Notes under the pieces: generated by a model
Seen by the model: only the letters and a program-made list of their open reading frames with translations
What the model was told of the DNA's origin: nothing
Databases searched by the model: none
Origin: an uncultured Clostridia bacterium
GTDB taxonomy: Bacteria; Bacillota; Clostridia; Christensenellales; Borkfalkiaceae
NCBI GenBank assembly: GCA_944368925.1
Contig: CALVXG010000001.1
Location: forward strand, 186,001 to 250,000
Length of the DNA: 64,000 nucleotides
Reading direction: 5' to 3'
In this document: piece after piece, positions 25,656-34,354 of the stretch
Layout: every line of letters starts with the position of its first letter
How positions within the stretch are numbered: the first letter of the stretch is position 1
Made by a program: the position numbers and the translations under genes

Positions 25656-26312
25656 TTACAAGTCTACTCTTTGAAAATTTTTCATTGATAGTTTACAGCT
25701 CACGGCAGATAAAACGGCATAGATGACAATTCCTATCGCAAGAGCCACTGATTTGGCACCAGTATTTTCGGAATTGAGTCCGTTCAGGGTTGTAGAATAG
25801 AGCGGAGTTACCCAACGCAAAACAATAAAAACGCTGATTAGCAAAAATATAACAACTGCACCGATTACGAAAGGGACTCCGATTTTGTCTGGTTTTTTGA
25901 AATAACAGGGGAAGAAAATTAGATTGAATATGCCGAGCAAAATCGCCCCGTTGCCTACTAAAACAAGATTAGCCGATATACCTGCTTGATTGACATATTG
26001 CTCCGCAGGCAATACAGCACCTTTTATTGCGCCTATGACACCGACAAGAAATAAAATGATACACTGTAACCCGAATACCACCAGCATTTTTGCAAAGGGA
26101 ATATGCTCTTTTTTTACAGGCAATGCGCAGGAAAAAGCAATATCACCGTTTTCCCTTGTCATCATACAACAGAAAAATATCGAAAGGCATGAGAAAAAGA
26201 AAATGACTTCATATGGATAATTCGGCATAAAAACGAGCACGGCAAAAAAGAGAAAGATAAAAGCCGTAGGGTGCATACAAAGCGCAATTTCTTTTTTAAT
26301 TAGATTTAACAT
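25656..26312 (-). CDS. ABC-2 type transporter permease
   Basis: A 218-residue membrane protein with about six hydrophobic segments, starting MLNLIKKEIAL, a typical N-terminus for small ABC-2 permeases. ATG 26312 overlaps the end of the ATPase gene by 17 bases; a longer frame to 26369 lies within that gene. With the ATPase and the AbrB-type regulator it forms a three-gene AT-rich operon. Export of a peptide or toxic compound is the usual role of such pairs; the substrate cannot be read. Confidence 0.8.
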   Translation of the reverse strand: MLNLIKKEIALCMHPTAFIFLFFAVLVFMPNYPYEVIFFFSCLSIFFCCMMTRENGDIAFSCALPVKKEHIPFAKMLVVFGLQCIILFLVGVIGAIKGAVLPAEQYVNQAGISANLVLVGNGAILLGIFNLIFFPCYFKKPDKIGVPFVIGAVVIFLLISVFIVLRWVTPLYSTTLNGLNSENTGAKSVALAIGIVIYAVLSAVSCKLSMKNFQRVDL

Positions 26313-27156
26313 GTTTCTTTTCCTCGTTTTCTTTTTCCAAATGTACGATAATATTGTCGATCGTTGCATCTGTCACGGCTATACTTTCCGATATTTGCAT
26401 GTCACGGGGCAGCAAACCTTCGTAGCCTTCTTTGACCGCCTTCACGCCGATAGCGTTGACGGCAGATGCGTCGGCAAGAGAAGAAAAATGTGCCAACTTA
26501 TATTTGCATAGCAATTCTTTCAATGGACACGCCGCAAGAATTTTCCCTTGCGTTATATAAATGATATCGTCTGCAATTCGCATCAGGTCGGACGTTATGT
26601 GCGTAGAGAAAAGAACCGATACGCCTTCTTCTCGTACAAGTTGTAAAATAATGTCACAAAACTCCTCGCGAGAAAGCGGATCAAGGCCGCTTGTCGGTTC
26701 GTCCATAATGAGCAATTTTGCACCGTGCGAGAGGGCGAGGGCAAGCGCAAACTTTACTTTCATCCCTTCGGAAAGCTCTTTTACCTTTTTATTTTCAATA
26801 AGTTCGAATTGCGAAAGGAATTTTTCATATTTACTTTGATTCCAAGTCGGATAAAAAGGCGCGTATGCTTTGCGTATTGCAGCGAGCGTATTCATAGGAT
26901 AATATCGAAAGCCGCCTCCGACATAACCTATCATTTGTTTAACAACCATTTCCTCTTTAAGAAAATCTTTTCCAAAGACAGCGACACTTCCTTCTGCATT
27001 GATAAGACGTAAAATACCTTTAATTGTCGTGCTTTTCCCTGCTCCGTTTCTTCCAATAAGTCCGGAAATATGCCCTTGCTTCACGAAAAAACTTACCTTA
27101 TCCAACGTGAATTCTGGATAGACTTTTGTTAATTCTCTGACTTCAAGCGCGTTCAT
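26296..27156 (-). CDS. ABC transporter ATP-binding protein
   Basis: A 286-residue ATPase with Walker A GRNGAGKSTTIKG, a variant signature LSEGMKVKFALALAL (usual LSGGQ), Walker B LLIMDEPTSGLDP and an H-loop FSTHITSD. The C-terminal ~70 residues are an extension found in drug- and antimicrobial-peptide export ATPases. It is coupled by ATGA to the AbrB-type gene upstream and overlaps the permease downstream. Confidence 0.92.
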   Translation of the reverse strand: MNALEVRELTKVYPEFTLDKVSFFVKQGHISGLIGRNGAGKSTTIKGILRLINAEGSVAVFGKDFLKEEMVVKQMIGYVGGGFRYYPMNTLAAIRKAYAPFYPTWNQSKYEKFLSQFELIENKKVKELSEGMKVKFALALALSHGAKLLIMDEPTSGLDPLSREEFCDIILQLVREEGVSVLFSTHITSDLMRIADDIIYITQGKILAACPLKELLCKYKLAHFSSLADASAVNAIGVKAVKEGYEGLLPRDMQISESIAVTDATIDNIIVHLEKENEEKKHVKSN

Positions 27157-27380
27157 TTTTTATCTCTATCTCCGTTTTTAACATTGTTAACAGCATCCCA
27201 CAGCTTTTCCATATAAGAAAACGGCTGCAAGGCGATACCTTGTCCTTTGTCCGCCATTAAAAGTAATGAATCGCCAGTATTCAGCGAAAACATATCCCGT
27301 ACCTCTTTAGGAATAACAATCTGTCCTTTGAGACCGATTTTTACCGTAGTCAGAAACTTACCTTCAGGAAAATTCTCCAT
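27153..27380 (-). CDS. AbrB/SpoVT-type DNA-binding protein
   Basis: A 75-residue swapped-hairpin protein: VKIGLKGQIVIPKEVRDMF followed by LNTGDSLLLMADKGQGIAL, the standard SpoVT-AbrB fold. ATG 27380 has AAAGGAG upstream. It is first gene of the island operon and probably regulates it. Short AGTATAAT-like repeats between the promoter and the start could be its site. Confidence 0.88.
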   Translation of the reverse strand: MENFPEGKFLTTVKIGLKGQIVIPKEVRDMFSLNTGDSLLLMADKGQGIALQPFSYMEKLWDAVNNVKNGDRDKK

Positions 27381-27421
27381 AATACACTCCTTTAGTATAA
27401 TTAGTATTACTTTTCTTACTT

Positions 27422-27450
27422 ATTATACAAACAAATAAACGAAATGTCAA
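27422..27450 (-). promoter_or_regulatory. Consensus promoter of the island ABC operon
   Basis: Minus strand: TTGACA, 17-base spacer, TATAAT, a perfect match. Two near-repeats (AGTATAAT and AGTATTA, 27390-27410) lie between it and the AbrB-type gene. Confidence 0.9.
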
Positions 27451-27463
27451 TAAATAAAACATT

Positions 27464-27676
27464 TTGAAAGATAAGATTACAAAAAGATCGTCAATAAGAT
27501 TTAGCATTATAGAAAGAATAAACTACTACTTCTCCGATCCGCTCAAAAGACACAACAATTCAATCGAATCGGTAAAGGAAACAGAAAAGCAGTCCAAAGA
27601 GGCTGCTTCTTTATCGGAAATTCAAAGTTCGTACAAAGGCGACAACTCGCCGCCATCTGAAAAGCACCGGGTTTGA
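27464..27676 (+). other. Weak ORF, possibly a gene remnant; not recognised
   Basis: An open frame of 70 codons from TTG 27464, polar and Lys/Ser-rich (…SIERINYYFSDPLKRHNN…), without a convincing ribosome-binding site. It runs into the left arm of a terminator-like hairpin (AAAGCACCGG 27661-27670 with 27694-27703), which suggests the 3' end of an eroded plus-strand gene. No family recognised. Confidence 0.2.
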
Positions 27677-27703
27677 TACTTTTTGTACCAGATCCGGTGC
27701 TTT
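27661..27703 (+). terminator. Hairpin terminator in the AT-rich island
   Basis: A 10-bp perfect stem, AAAGCACCGG (27661-27670) with 27694-27703, with a long loop that can extend the pairing through GTTTGATAC/GTACCAGAT. A T-rich stretch follows on the plus strand (27709-27712). Confidence 0.5.
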
Positions 27704-27793
27704 CGCGTTTTCTCTCTGTTTTTCCGTTCCTCTTAAAAAACTGTTCCTGCCGCTCTGATAAAAACAGCACAGATGAATACCGCTAAACGGATA

Positions 27794-28012
27794 CTAGCTT
27801 CTGAACACCGGCGTATTATCGGAAATTTGCGTGAGTCGGTCACTATATACGCCTTTCTCAATACAACCGTTTTCATACGCCGTTTTTATATTTGCCGTTA
27901 AAACAAATATGACACAATCAATAAACTCATTGACAAACGGCCCCCTCATCTTATTTGATTTTTCCCCGCTTAAATAATGTGTTTTTTTGTTAACTTTATA
28001 AATATACTCCAT
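27794..28012 (-). CDS. Small hypothetical protein in the AT-rich island
   Basis: A 72-residue frame, MEYIYKVNKKTHYLSGEK… ending …ISDNTPVFRS. ATG 28012 has GAGG eight bases upstream, which favours a real gene over chance. It is AT-rich like the neighbouring ABC operon and unlike the flanking chromosome. No family recognised; it could also be the start of a larger gene truncated by deletion. Confidence 0.4.
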   Translation of the reverse strand: MEYIYKVNKKTHYLSGEKSNKMRGPFVNEFIDCVIFVLTANIKTAYENGCIEKGVYSDRLTQISDNTPVFRS

Positions 28013-28170
28013 AATCTAAACCTCAAAAAAACAGCGGATTACGGCAATATTCGTATTTATGCTTAATAAATAAAACGGAAACTTTCATCGATTCCTTCAA
28101 ATTATTTCTTCCCGGAAGTAAAAATATGATCTTACCATAAACGTTTCGTGTTCGGACGCATTCTTCTATG

Positions 28171-28450
28171 ATAAAAAAGAGCGGATACCCGCTCTTTCCC
28201 ACGCTATGCCTGCTTTCTTACTCTTTCCGGCGCCCTTCGCTTCCTCCAACGGCGCATGAATGTAGATCTTGATGCTGTCCTCCGCCGCCATCGATTCGCT
28301 TCTATATTTATTAAACCGCAAAATCAAGAATTTGTCAATAGTTCCGCCAAATTTTTACGCGCGCCTTCATTTTTTCGCTTCCGCCCCGCAAATTTCAAGG
28401 AGCGCCATACGCCGATGCCGCCTTCCGCAAAATTGTTTGCGGAAGGCGCT
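28171..28450 (-). pseudogene. Decayed partial copy of the cytidylate-kinase-like locus
   Basis: Bases 28171-28240 match 46571-46640 (terminator and flank) almost exactly. 28250-28283 matches 46899-46932 inside the intact kinase gene. 28284-28294 matches 47128-47138. 28295 onward matches 47272-47430 (upstream flank, including an AT-rich TTCTATATTTATTAAACCGC stretch). About 80 percent of the coding part is gone. The middle deletion has an 11-bp direct repeat, TGCTGTCCTCC, at both of its ends in the intact copy (46922-46932 and 47117-47127), pointing to replication slippage. Confidence 0.85.
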
Positions 28451-28460
28451 TTCTGCAAAA

Positions 28461-28491
28461 CCCGCCCGTCCGCATTTTGCGGACGGGCGGG
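28461..28491 (-). terminator. Terminator of the sugar ABC operon
   Basis: A 14-bp GC-rich perfect stem (28461-28474 with 28478-28491), loop TTT, followed on the minus strand by TTTTGC. It lies 36 bases past the second permease stop. Confidence 0.85.
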
Positions 28492-28526
28492 CTTTTTGTT
28501 CATTTCACTGAAAAAACGTTTTTACG

Positions 28527-29369
28527 TCAGCCCTTGACGGCCCCTACCGAGACGCCGTTGATGAGCACTTTCTGGAAAAAGAAGAACAGAATAATGCAGG
28601 GAAGAAGCATGACCGTCGCCGCCGCCATCTGCACGTTTGCGGGAGGAATAGAGCCCGCATTGTTGACGTACCTGTAATACAGGCCCAGCGAAAGGTTGTA
28701 AAGCGACTGCTCGTTGATATAGAGCAGCGGCGTCATGAAATCGTTCCAGCATCCCAAAAAGGACATGAGCATGACGTATCCCGCGATGGGAAGGCACATG
28801 GGCATGACGATGACAAGATAGATGAGAAACTTGTTCGCGCCGTCTACCTTCGCCGCTTCGCACACCGAATCGGGGATCCCCTTCATGTACTGGCGCATCA
28901 GGAAAATATTGATCGCGCCGCCGCCGCAGAAACCGGGAATGATCAGAGGAAGCCACGTATTCGTCCAACCCATGCCGAAGTACAATTTGTACAACGGGAT
29001 CTGCATGCAGATGGAAGGAAGCATGAGCGTTGCGATCACGATGGAGAATACCAGCTCCCTGCCCTTGAATTTGAGCTTTGCAAACCCGTAGGCGCACAGG
29101 CTGGAAGAAAGCGTGATACCCACCATGTTGATAACGCCGATAATGAGCGTGTTTTTCAGCCACCAGAAATAGCCGCTGTCGATCGCCTTAGGAAAGGCAG
29201 CAACTGTAAATACGGAGGGAAAAAGAGCGCCCGAAGCGATGTCCTCGTCCGTCATGAAAGCCTTCAGAATCAGCTCGACGACGGGGAACAAAAAGATCAC
29301 TGCAAAAATTAAGAGCACTACGTAGCGGATAGCAAGTCCGACAGCGCGCTTTGATTTGATCGTCTGCAT
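28527..29369 (-). CDS. Carbohydrate ABC transporter permease (MalG-like)
   Basis: A 280-residue inner-membrane permease of the CUT1 family with six predicted helices and the EAA loop EAAKVDGANKFLIYLVIVMP about two thirds along, which docks the ATPase. It ends in the typical GVSVGAVKG. ATG 29369 overlaps the stop of the first permease (TAATG) and has GGGAGGAAG upstream. No ATPase gene is nearby, so a shared MsmX-type ATPase must be encoded elsewhere. Confidence 0.93.
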   Translation of the reverse strand: MQTIKSKRAVGLAIRYVVLLIFAVIFLFPVVELILKAFMTDEDIASGALFPSVFTVAAFPKAIDSGYFWWLKNTLIIGVINMVGITLSSSLCAYGFAKLKFKGRELVFSIVIATLMLPSICMQIPLYKLYFGMGWTNTWLPLIIPGFCGGGAINIFLMRQYMKGIPDSVCEAAKVDGANKFLIYLVIVMPMCLPIAGYVMLMSFLGCWNDFMTPLLYINEQSLYNLSLGLYYRYVNNAGSIPPANVQMAAATVMLLPCIILFFFFQKVLINGVSVGAVKG

Positions 29370-30286
29370 TACACTTCCTCCCCGTAGTAAACCCACTTAT
29401 TGAACTTGAACGTCAGCGCACTGATCACGGCAATGATCACGAAGAGCACCCAGCTCAGCGCGCAGGCTGTCGAAAGATCGGTGCTGTTGTAGAAATCGTA
29501 AATGCGCACAACGATAAAGTTGAGCTGTTCCTTGCCCGCCGGCTCGATGTTGAGCGTGATGACGTTGGAAAAAATCTGCAGGGAGTTGATGATACCCATG
29601 ATCAGATTGTAGAAAATCATCGGCGTGCACATGGGAATGATGATCTTAAACAGCCGCACAAAATAGTTTGCGCCTTCCAGATCCGCCACCTCAAACATAG
29701 AGTCGGGGATCGCCTTGATCTGCGCAATCCACAAAATCATGCTGCTTCCGATCGTAAACAGCCCCATGAGAATAAACGTGAAAAACGCCGTCTTTTCCGA
29801 ATCATAGAACGCAAAGGGCTTGGCGCCGAATGCGGCGAGTACGACGTTGAGCGCGCTCGTATCCGAACCGTTTGCAAGCGACGACCACAAAATACCGCTG
29901 ACAACGGCGGGAAGCATCACGGGGAGATAGTAAACGACACGGAACACCTTGACGCCCTTGAAATCCTTTGCAAGAAAGAGTGCGAGCGCGAAGGAGAGCA
30001 CGAGTGTAATGGGCAGAGAGATTACCGTAAATAAAAATGTGCTGCCGATGGAATCCCAGATCTGCTCGGCATATACGCCGAAAAGATTCTCATAGTTTTT
30101 CAATCCCACGAACTCCCCCATGCCCGCAACCGTCGTATAGGTGCGCGTAAAGGAATAGCCCAGGGACGAGATCATCGGCGTAAGCGTAAAGACCGCAATA
30201 CCGATGACGACGGGCAGCACGAATGCAAACGAGCTGATCCACTCTAAAATTTTTCTTTTTTGCGCCGTGCGCATGTTCTTATCCAT
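29369..30286 (-). CDS. Carbohydrate ABC transporter permease (MalF-like)
   Basis: A 305-residue CUT1 permease. The basic N-terminus (KRKILEWISSFAFVLPVVIG) leads into six helices. The EAA loop reads EVADLEGANYFVRLFKIIIPM. It pairs with the MalG-like permease to form the transmembrane channel. It lies 73 bases after the binding-protein gene and shares its transcript. Confidence 0.93.
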   Translation of the reverse strand: MDKNMRTAQKRKILEWISSFAFVLPVVIGIAVFTLTPMISSLGYSFTRTYTTVAGMGEFVGLKNYENLFGVYAEQIWDSIGSTFLFTVISLPITLVLSFALALFLAKDFKGVKVFRVVYYLPVMLPAVVSGILWSSLANGSDTSALNVVLAAFGAKPFAFYDSEKTAFFTFILMGLFTIGSSMILWIAQIKAIPDSMFEVADLEGANYFVRLFKIIIPMCTPMIFYNLIMGIINSLQIFSNVITLNIEPAGKEQLNFIVVRIYDFYNSTDLSTACALSWVLFVIIAVISALTFKFNKWVYYGEEV

Positions 30287-30359
30287 GTTTGACCTCTTGC
30301 AGGCAAACGGAAGAAACGGCTCTCCGTTTCTTCCGTGTACCTCGTATGTAGTGTAAAAA

Positions 30360-31883
30360 TTATACGTTCAAAGATCCTTCGATCCTCGTCATCATGACAT
30401 CTTTGTACTGGTCGATCTTGCCGTAAATAGCATCGTAATGCGTCCTGTCGGTCACCGCAACACTCAGATCGTCCGGCCAGAAATTATCCTTTACGACGTA
30501 CGTCATGATCGAGATAGAGTTCTCGGAAATCGTCTTCTGCGCCGTCGCAGGGAAGCAGAAAATGTCGTTGACCGCGATGGTTTCCTGCCAATCCACATCC
30601 TCTACGAACGTAGCATGGTTGAGATCTGCACTCTTGTATTTGAGCCATTCGCCCTTGTCCTTCATGGACATCAGGGAAGGAACGCCCATACCAAGTTCAC
30701 CGAACGCGTCCTGCCCCTCTTCGCTCACGACGTATTTGAGGAATTCCCATGCGTAATCGGCATTGGTCATCTTCTCCGTCGTTCCCGCTTTGACTTCCGC
30801 AAATTCAGAGGTGCGCTCCGCCGCTTTCTTCGTGATCGCATAGCCGCTGCATCCTACACCCGCGTAATCGTAAGGGAAAGGCAAAAAGTCCAAAGCAAAC
30901 GTCGCGTTCGCCGAATTGATGTCACCGATCGAAGGACGGGTGGTAAACCAGAACGCCGCCTTCTTGTTCGGGAACGCCGACACACCGCCCGACGCGAGCG
31001 ACTGACGGATATATCCGGGTTTGGAAAGCTCTTTATACAGCTCTCTGTACGCCGTGACCGTTTCGGGAGTGTCTACGCTCAAAACCTTCGACCAGTCTGT
31101 CGCGTCGCCCGCGAGCTGGGACGTGTCGATCATCTTGCCGCCGTAGTGACGAACCATCGCCTCATAGACAGGCGCCCAGTTGTAACGCGCATCGACTACG
31201 TTGGTTCCCTTCGTAAGACCTGCCTGTTTCTGCGCATCCGTAACACCGTCGGGGTTTTCCGCGTTCTCTTCGATGACTTTGTACACGGCCGCGCAAACTT
31301 CGTAGAACGTATCCGTGTTCCAGGCCTTTTTCAGCTCTTCAAAGCTGCCGTAGCCTGCATACATCTGCCCGTTTTCACCGGGTACGGCCGCCAGCATATC
31401 CTTGTTGACAAATGTGACGACCTTGTTGTAGTCGCGGGGCATAAACCAGATCCCCTCGTCCGACGAGTCGTAATGCGTCGTCGCGATCAGTTCGGGATAG
31501 ATGTCATCGAACGAGAAAGTATCGTCCGCCTCGTCAAAAGTGCGAAGATCCAGGAAATGGCCGCGCGAAGAATACGCCGCATGCTGATCGCCTGGCGTGA
31601 ACACCACGTCGGGGAAGTTCCCCGTCGCAACGAAATTGTCCATCGCCGTGCTGTACCCTCCGGGGAGCTGTACCTGCTGTATCACTACATTCGAATACTT
31701 CTCCTGGAAACCGCTCTTGTATTTGCGAAGCGCCTCCTGCTCGGTAGACGTGCCAAGCACGCCTACCTGTATGGCAACTTTCCCTTCCGTGTTCTCTTCC
31801 GGTTCTTTGAAAGGATCGGAACATGCGGTCAACACCGTCGCGCTCATGACAAGCGCAAGCAAAATGGTAACAAATTTTTTCAT
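30360..31883 (-). CDS. Extracellular sugar-binding lipoprotein (ABC, family 1)
   Basis: A 507-residue binding protein. The signal MKKFVTILLALVMSATVLTAC ends in an LTAC lipobox, so it is lipid-anchored outside the cell. The mature part has the family 1 pattern (YSNVVIQQVQLPGG, NFPDVVFTPGDQ, DFLPFPYDYAGVG, AWEFLKYVVSEEGQDAFGE). ATG 31883 is used rather than GTG 31895 because AAGGAG is correctly spaced for the former. It probably delivers an oligosaccharide released by the two upstream surface proteins. Confidence 0.93.
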   Translation of the reverse strand: MKKFVTILLALVMSATVLTACSDPFKEPEENTEGKVAIQVGVLGTSTEQEALRKYKSGFQEKYSNVVIQQVQLPGGYSTAMDNFVATGNFPDVVFTPGDQHAAYSSRGHFLDLRTFDEADDTFSFDDIYPELIATTHYDSSDEGIWFMPRDYNKVVTFVNKDMLAAVPGENGQMYAGYGSFEELKKAWNTDTFYEVCAAVYKVIEENAENPDGVTDAQKQAGLTKGTNVVDARYNWAPVYEAMVRHYGGKMIDTSQLAGDATDWSKVLSVDTPETVTAYRELYKELSKPGYIRQSLASGGVSAFPNKKAAFWFTTRPSIGDINSANATFALDFLPFPYDYAGVGCSGYAITKKAAERTSEFAEVKAGTTEKMTNADYAWEFLKYVVSEEGQDAFGELGMGVPSLMSMKDKGEWLKYKSADLNHATFVEDVDWQETIAVNDIFCFPATAQKTISENSISIMTYVVKDNFWPDDLSVAVTDRTHYDAIYGKIDQYKDVMMTRIEGSLNV

Positions 31884-31906
31884 GATACGAAACACTCCTT
31901 AAAAGG

Positions 31907-34354
31907 TCAGCGTATTTCGACCTTGCAGCCCTTGAACGGCACGGTCACCGTGACCTGCCCGTCCTTTTCCGTGTAATTTTCGGTCGCCACACCGTCGATA
32001 TAAACTTTCTGACCGTTTGATTTGTCAAGCGTAATTTGCAGCTGCAATCCCGTCGTCTTGCCGCGTACGTACGAAATCTGCACAAAATTCTTGCCTACGC
32101 TCAGATCGTAGTTCACGCCGCGATAACGCAGATTCTCCATCTTCCACCAATCCAGCTGCGAAGGAAGCGAAGGAGCTACGGAGAGTATATTCTCCGCCGT
32201 GCTGTCAATACCGAAGAAGCCGTAAGGAATGGCCGCCAGCAAAAGCGCCGATTCGAGGAATTCCTCGTCCAGACCGATACCGCCTGCCGTTCCGCCGCCC
32301 TGCATGCTCACACCGATCTGCGAGTAGTACTCACGGTAGAAATTCTTCGGGTTGGTCTGGTCGACACCCGCCGCATCCGCGACTGCCTTTACCTTCTCAT
32401 ACCAGCTCTGAATGCCTTTCAGACGTTCAAAACCGTTATCCGCACCGTATACGTCGATACGGCTCATCAGATCATAATAGCTCAGATACATGATGGCGCC
32501 GCCGTCCTGTACCTGCCCGCCGAATTCGTTCGAAGCGCCCCAGTTGAACACATACTGGTTCTGGTTGCGCACCGTCGTCGAACGGGGTGCAAATTCATAG
32601 TCGTAAATGCCGAGCGTACCCGTATCCGCAAAGGATCCGTCTTCCTGCACGCGGGTGCCTTTGTAACCCGTCGCGTAGTTCTTCTCCTTGCTCGCATCGT
32701 CAAGACCCGGCGCCGCTTCCTTGTCCTGCTCGACAATACGCTCGCCGCTGACCCAATCCATGATGCTCTTCGCCTGCTCGTCCGTCGCGATGCCCGCGGC
32801 GACCGCTTCCAGGTTGAACATGATGAATCCGTAATCGATAACGTCGCCGTAAGCGTTGAAACCTTCGACAAACCTGCCCTTCTCCGCATCCCAGAAGCCC
32901 GTCTGCTCCTCTACGTTCAAAGGCGCCTGCAGCTTCGTGCGGATCGTGTCAAGCAGCGTCGTGAGCGATTCGACCGTCTGCGTGTACGTCGCCGTACCTT
33001 CCGTGCCGCTCGAAAAATCACCCGTCTTCACGGTCGGCATCTCCGCCGTGATCCCCGCTTCCTGCGCCATCTTTTCCAGATAGAGCATGGACTCGATCGC
33101 TTTGTAATAGTAAATGTTGGTATAGAACCCGTCGGGCGCGCAGGAAATAATATCCCAATAGCCGTTGCCGATGCTGCCCGAGGTATCGTCGTTGGTCGCG
33201 CCCTCATGCCCGACAAAGAAATTCTCCATCGTGATCAGGCCGCTCTTGCCGTCGCATACGTCGATAAGGAATTCCGCCGCCTTTCTGAACGTGGGAAGAT
33301 TCTCCTGCAGGTATTCCTTGTCGCCCGTAAATTCATAGTACATCTTCGCCGCACGCAGCAACAACGCATTGTTGTTGGTCTGGCGGGTATCGAACTGGCC
33401 GCGCACATAATTGAATTTGACGTCCGCATTGACAGACGCGCCTTCACGGATGACGGGCGTGATGCGGATACGCGTGATCGCATCGTCCCTGTTTTGCGAC
33501 CTGCCCCAGTTTTCGTTCTGATACATGGGGAAGTACAGGCATTTGTTGAATTTCGCCGAAATCGGATCGGGAACCGTGGCAAATTCGCTGTATTTCACAC
33601 TGAACCATTGATCGCCCGATTTTTTGTTCTGCCACTCCACGAGAATGTCGGTAAAGTTGCTCTGCGAACCGACAGAATCGTTGTCGCTCATACGGATATC
33701 CACTTCCAGGAAAGGCGCATATTTGGGAAGAAGATACGTGTCTTCGCCCGAAGTAAAAGAAACCTGCTTCATGCGCGAATTGGAAACGGAAATCAAGCCG
33801 CCGCCTACGGTAGGAACCGTGTCTCTGTCGTTGACTTTGACCGTCCAGTTCTCCGCCATGCCGTCATCGTTCCATTCCCAGCCTTGGCTGTCGCCCTCTA
33901 CGAGTGCATAGTCAGGGAACGGCCAGCCCTGTCCGAAATAGGTTGTCGGCGCGCCGATCTCCGGCTGCAACGACTCTTTATTCGACCACGTATAGCCGTA
34001 TTTGTCGACGGGCACGCTGCTCGTCCAGTCCTTGATCATCGCATACCTGTCATCGGGCACCGACGTCTCGGAATCAAAATACATGAGGCTCATCGCCTCC
34101 CACTCCTTGTTGAACATAACCGAGGAGCCGAGCGCCGCATCGCCGATGCGCATGTTGTCATAACGCAGATGTCTGTGCAGATAATCGTTCAAAAAATTGT
34201 CCAGCCCCTCGTCGGAGGAGGAGAAGAGCAGCATATTCGAGCTGCCCTGCTCCCTTCCGTACTCATACTCGGGGGTCTTGACCGTTCCTCCGCAGCCGCA
34301 GCTGAAAAGGAGTGTTGCGGCTATGCCTGCCGCGAGAATTTTTTTAATTTTCAT
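31907..34354 (-). CDS. Lipoprotein with alpha/alpha-barrel glycosidase-like domain
   Basis: An 815-residue surface lipoprotein; the signal MKIKKILAAGIAATLLFSCG has a lipobox near Cys19. Residues ~100-330 look like a beta-sandwich binding region. From ~340 there is a six-hairpin toroid pattern (ALLLRAAKMYYEFTGDKEYL, TFRKAAEFLIDV, later GNGYWDIISCAPDG, FEGFN-like helices, NWGASNEFGGQVQDGG). This suggests a glycoside hydrolase or lyase of a clan such as GH78/GH95-like toroids, but I cannot place the family. ATG 34354 overlaps the stop of the large secreted protein by 4 bases, so they are translated together. Confidence 0.6.
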   Translation of the reverse strand: MKIKKILAAGIAATLLFSCGCGGTVKTPEYEYGREQGSSNMLLFSSSDEGLDNFLNDYLHRHLRYDNMRIGDAALGSSVMFNKEWEAMSLMYFDSETSVPDDRYAMIKDWTSSVPVDKYGYTWSNKESLQPEIGAPTTYFGQGWPFPDYALVEGDSQGWEWNDDGMAENWTVKVNDRDTVPTVGGGLISVSNSRMKQVSFTSGEDTYLLPKYAPFLEVDIRMSDNDSVGSQSNFTDILVEWQNKKSGDQWFSVKYSEFATVPDPISAKFNKCLYFPMYQNENWGRSQNRDDAITRIRITPVIREGASVNADVKFNYVRGQFDTRQTNNNALLLRAAKMYYEFTGDKEYLQENLPTFRKAAEFLIDVCDGKSGLITMENFFVGHEGATNDDTSGSIGNGYWDIISCAPDGFYTNIYYYKAIESMLYLEKMAQEAGITAEMPTVKTGDFSSGTEGTATYTQTVESLTTLLDTIRTKLQAPLNVEEQTGFWDAEKGRFVEGFNAYGDVIDYGFIMFNLEAVAAGIATDEQAKSIMDWVSGERIVEQDKEAAPGLDDASKEKNYATGYKGTRVQEDGSFADTGTLGIYDYEFAPRSTTVRNQNQYVFNWGASNEFGGQVQDGGAIMYLSYYDLMSRIDVYGADNGFERLKGIQSWYEKVKAVADAAGVDQTNPKNFYREYYSQIGVSMQGGGTAGGIGLDEEFLESALLLAAIPYGFFGIDSTAENILSVAPSLPSQLDWWKMENLRYRGVNYDLSVGKNFVQISYVRGKTTGLQLQITLDKSNGQKVYIDGVATENYTEKDGQVTVTVPFKGCKVEIR

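Noticed and set aside
27543..27770. A 75-codon minus-strand frame in the island.
   Set aside because: It spans a terminator-like hairpin and has no ribosome-binding site or recognisable pattern.
25430..28200. A direct repeat of the tRNA-Ser 3' end marking the far end of the island (att site).
   Set aside because: I read through to 28.5 kb and found no convincing copy of the T-arm and acceptor sequence, so no attachment site is claimed.
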